Assembly (NCBI GenBank): GCA_017416425.1
Contig: JAFQCL010000030.1
Span: 26,504 to 90,503 of the forward strand
Reading direction: 5' to 3'
Source: Clostridia bacterium
GTDB taxonomy: Bacteria; Bacillota; Clostridia; Christensenellales; CAG-138
Length of the DNA stretch: 64,000 nucleotides
Numbering within the stretch: the first letter of the stretch is position 1; every line of letters begins with the position of its first letter. The translations under genes were made by a program, and so were the position numbers. Positions 63,098 through 64,000 of the stretch are shown here, one piece after another. A model generated the notes under the pieces. That model saw nothing but the letters and a program-made list of their open reading frames with translations. It was not told the DNA's origin and searched no databases.

Positions 63098-63109
63098 AAC
63101 GGAGAAAAT

Positions 63110-63769
63110 ATGAAAAAATATTTTGATATCTTACGTAAGTGTCCGCTTTTCAATCAAATCAAGGATGAAAACCTGATTGCAATGCTGGGTTGCCTTGGAG
63201 CTAAGGTAGAAGTCTTTGATAAAAAATACACCATTGTTGCTGAAGGAAATCCTGCTAAATATATAGGAATAGTACTGTCCGGCTCTGTACAAATTGTTCG
63301 GATCGATTACTTTGGAAACAGAAGTATAGTAACAAACGTTGATTCATCCGACATATTTTGTGAATCTTTTGCCTGTGCTGAGGTTCGTTCTATCCCCATA
63401 ACTGTGATCGCAAATGAGCCATGCGAGATCATGCTTATTGACTGCAATCATATTCTGCATACCTGCACGAATAATTGCGGCTTTCATCAGCAATTGATCT
63501 TTAATTTGATGAAGGACTTGGCTACTAAGAATATTATGTTCCATCAGAAGATCGAGATCATGGCAAGGCGTTCTACCAGAGAGAAGTTGATGGCTTATTT
63601 GATGTTCCAAGCAAAAAAAGCTGGAAGCAAAAGCTTTGATATCCCATTCGACCGTCAGGAGCTTGCCGATTATCTTGAGGTGGATCGAAGTGGGTTGTCT
63701 GCCGAGATAAGCAAGCTCAGGAAGGAAGGAATCATTGAAAGTAATAGGAAGCATTTTAAACTGTTGTAA
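63110..63769 (+). CDS. Crp/Fnr family transcription regulator
   Basis: The product is 219 residues. An N-terminal cyclic-nucleotide-type beta-barrel (about 10-125, VAEGNPAKYIGIVLSGSVQIVR) is followed by a dimerisation helix and a winged helix (about 150-215) with FDRQELADYLEVDRSGLSAEISKLRKEGII in two helices. The Fnr-type N-terminal cysteine cluster is absent; other cysteines (for example in CESFACAEV and CTNNCG) could hold a cofactor. It is divergent from the stress operon with the palindrome between them, so it most likely controls that operon in response to oxygen, peroxide, superoxide or NO. Confidence 0.92.
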   Translation: MKKYFDILRKCPLFNQIKDENLIAMLGCLGAKVEVFDKKYTIVAEGNPAKYIGIVLSGSVQIVRIDYFGNRSIVTNVDSSDIFCESFACAEVRSIPITVIANEPCEIMLIDCNHILHTCTNNCGFHQQLIFNLMKDLATKNIMFHQKIEIMARRSTREKLMAYLMFQAKKAGSKSFDIPFDRQELADYLEVDRSGLSAEISKLRKEGIIESNRKHFKLL

Positions 63770-63802
63770 TTAATTAAGATTTTTAGTAAAGTGCGCCGAG
63801 TG

Positions 63803-63949
63803 ATGTATGAGAAACAGGTTTTCATACTGCTGCCTATATTTCTGAAGCTCAAAAGAATGGAATGCATTCAAATTACCAGTTTGCGTAAGAGGGAGGAGAT
63901 GAAGAAGCCGGATGTGCAAAAGAGCGTGATAAGAGGCATTGTGAAATAA
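63803..63949 (+). CDS. Doubtful 48-residue frame
   Basis: An ATG at 63803 starts a basic 48-residue frame (MYEKQVFILLPIFLKLKR) ending at 63949. No good ribosome binding site is visible and no family is recognised. It is listed only because the stretch is otherwise empty. Confidence 0.2.
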   Translation: MYEKQVFILLPIFLKLKRMECIQITSLRKREEMKKPDVQKSVIRGIVK

Positions 63950-63977
63950 AAACCAAGAAATCAAAGGAGGAAAACGA

Positions 63978-64000
63978 ATGAGAGTGGTAAAAAGGCTGAT
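63978..64000 (+). CDS. Start of a gene cut by the window edge
   Basis: An ATG at 63978 is preceded by AAAGGAGG at ideal distance and opens MRVVKRL before the window ends. Nothing about the function can be said. Confidence 0.6.

Overview
The window reads as chromosomal DNA of an anaerobic, probably spore-forming Firmicute of the class Clostridia. Supporting this are the yqfC-yqfD-phoH-pgpH-ybeY-cdd-era-recO cluster with two sporulation genes, remA-gmk-rpoZ-coaBC-priA, comM-dprA-topA-trmFO, strong AGGAGG ribosome binding sites, and an oxygen-defence operon built on superoxide reductase, a flavodiiron protein, rubredoxin and ferritin. The species cannot be named from sequence alone.

Layout. 1-2.3 kb: a truncated HtrA-type protease (minus), then rplJ-rplL with a clear promoter and a probable L10-binding leader. 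2.3-3.5 kb: two decayed tandem copies of one YbjN-like gene. 3.5-5.4 kb: an M20 amidohydrolase, a small acidic protein and a DUF523 protein (minus operon). 5.7 kb: tRNA-Thr(GGT). 6.1-13.1 kb: the yqfC-to-recO cluster, with a YqzL-like small gene inverted between era and recO. 13.1-19.4 kb: comM-dprA-topA-trmFO (minus), ending in an 18-bp tandem repeat that runs into trmFO. 19.6-23.6 kb: a nucleotidyltransferase/phosphomannomutase-like fusion, RadC and an acetyltransferase. 23.7-24.6 kb: tRNA-Pro, tRNA-Thr and a dead XRE regulator. 24.6-31.8 kb: gdhA (minus), then tkt, a hot-dog thioesterase, DUF4438 and pcrA. 31.9-40.5 kb: ligA, an AIR-synthase-like protein, yicC, remA, gmk, rpoZ, coaBC and priA. 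40.6 kb: tRNA-Trp.

40.7-44.3 kb is an accessory island bracketed by an exact 21-bp direct repeat. It holds an intact suppressor-of-fused-domain gene and two broken genes, one cut by two in-frame stops and one by frameshifts. It looks like a decayed immunity or accessory cassette. 44.4-50.6 kb carries unrelated accessory genes: Nudix, a cupin with no ordinary start codon, an iron alcohol dehydrogenase, a PP-loop ATPase overlapping a flavodoxin-ferredoxin protein, and DUF2935. 50.7-53.8 kb is a large exported protein joining a 5'-nucleotidase to a tyrosine-phosphatase-like domain with a C-terminal membrane anchor. 53.9-58.0 kb is a DUF308 protein plus a heterodimeric ABC exporter (minus). 58.4-63.8 kb holds a ZIP transporter and the oxidative/nitrosative stress operon: ferredoxin protein, flavodiiron-flavin reductase-rubredoxin fusion, superoxide reductase, ferritin, rubredoxin. 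A divergent Crp/Fnr regulator sits beside a perfect palindrome centred at a predicted -41.5 of the operon promoter, the classical activator position.

The strongest leads are this regulator-site-operon unit, the PP-loop/ferredoxin pair, the nucleotidase-phosphatase fusion, the inverted YqzL-like gene, the repeat growing out of trmFO, and the repeat-bracketed island behind tRNA-Trp. All spacing and structure statements come from reading the sequence by eye; no database search was possible.
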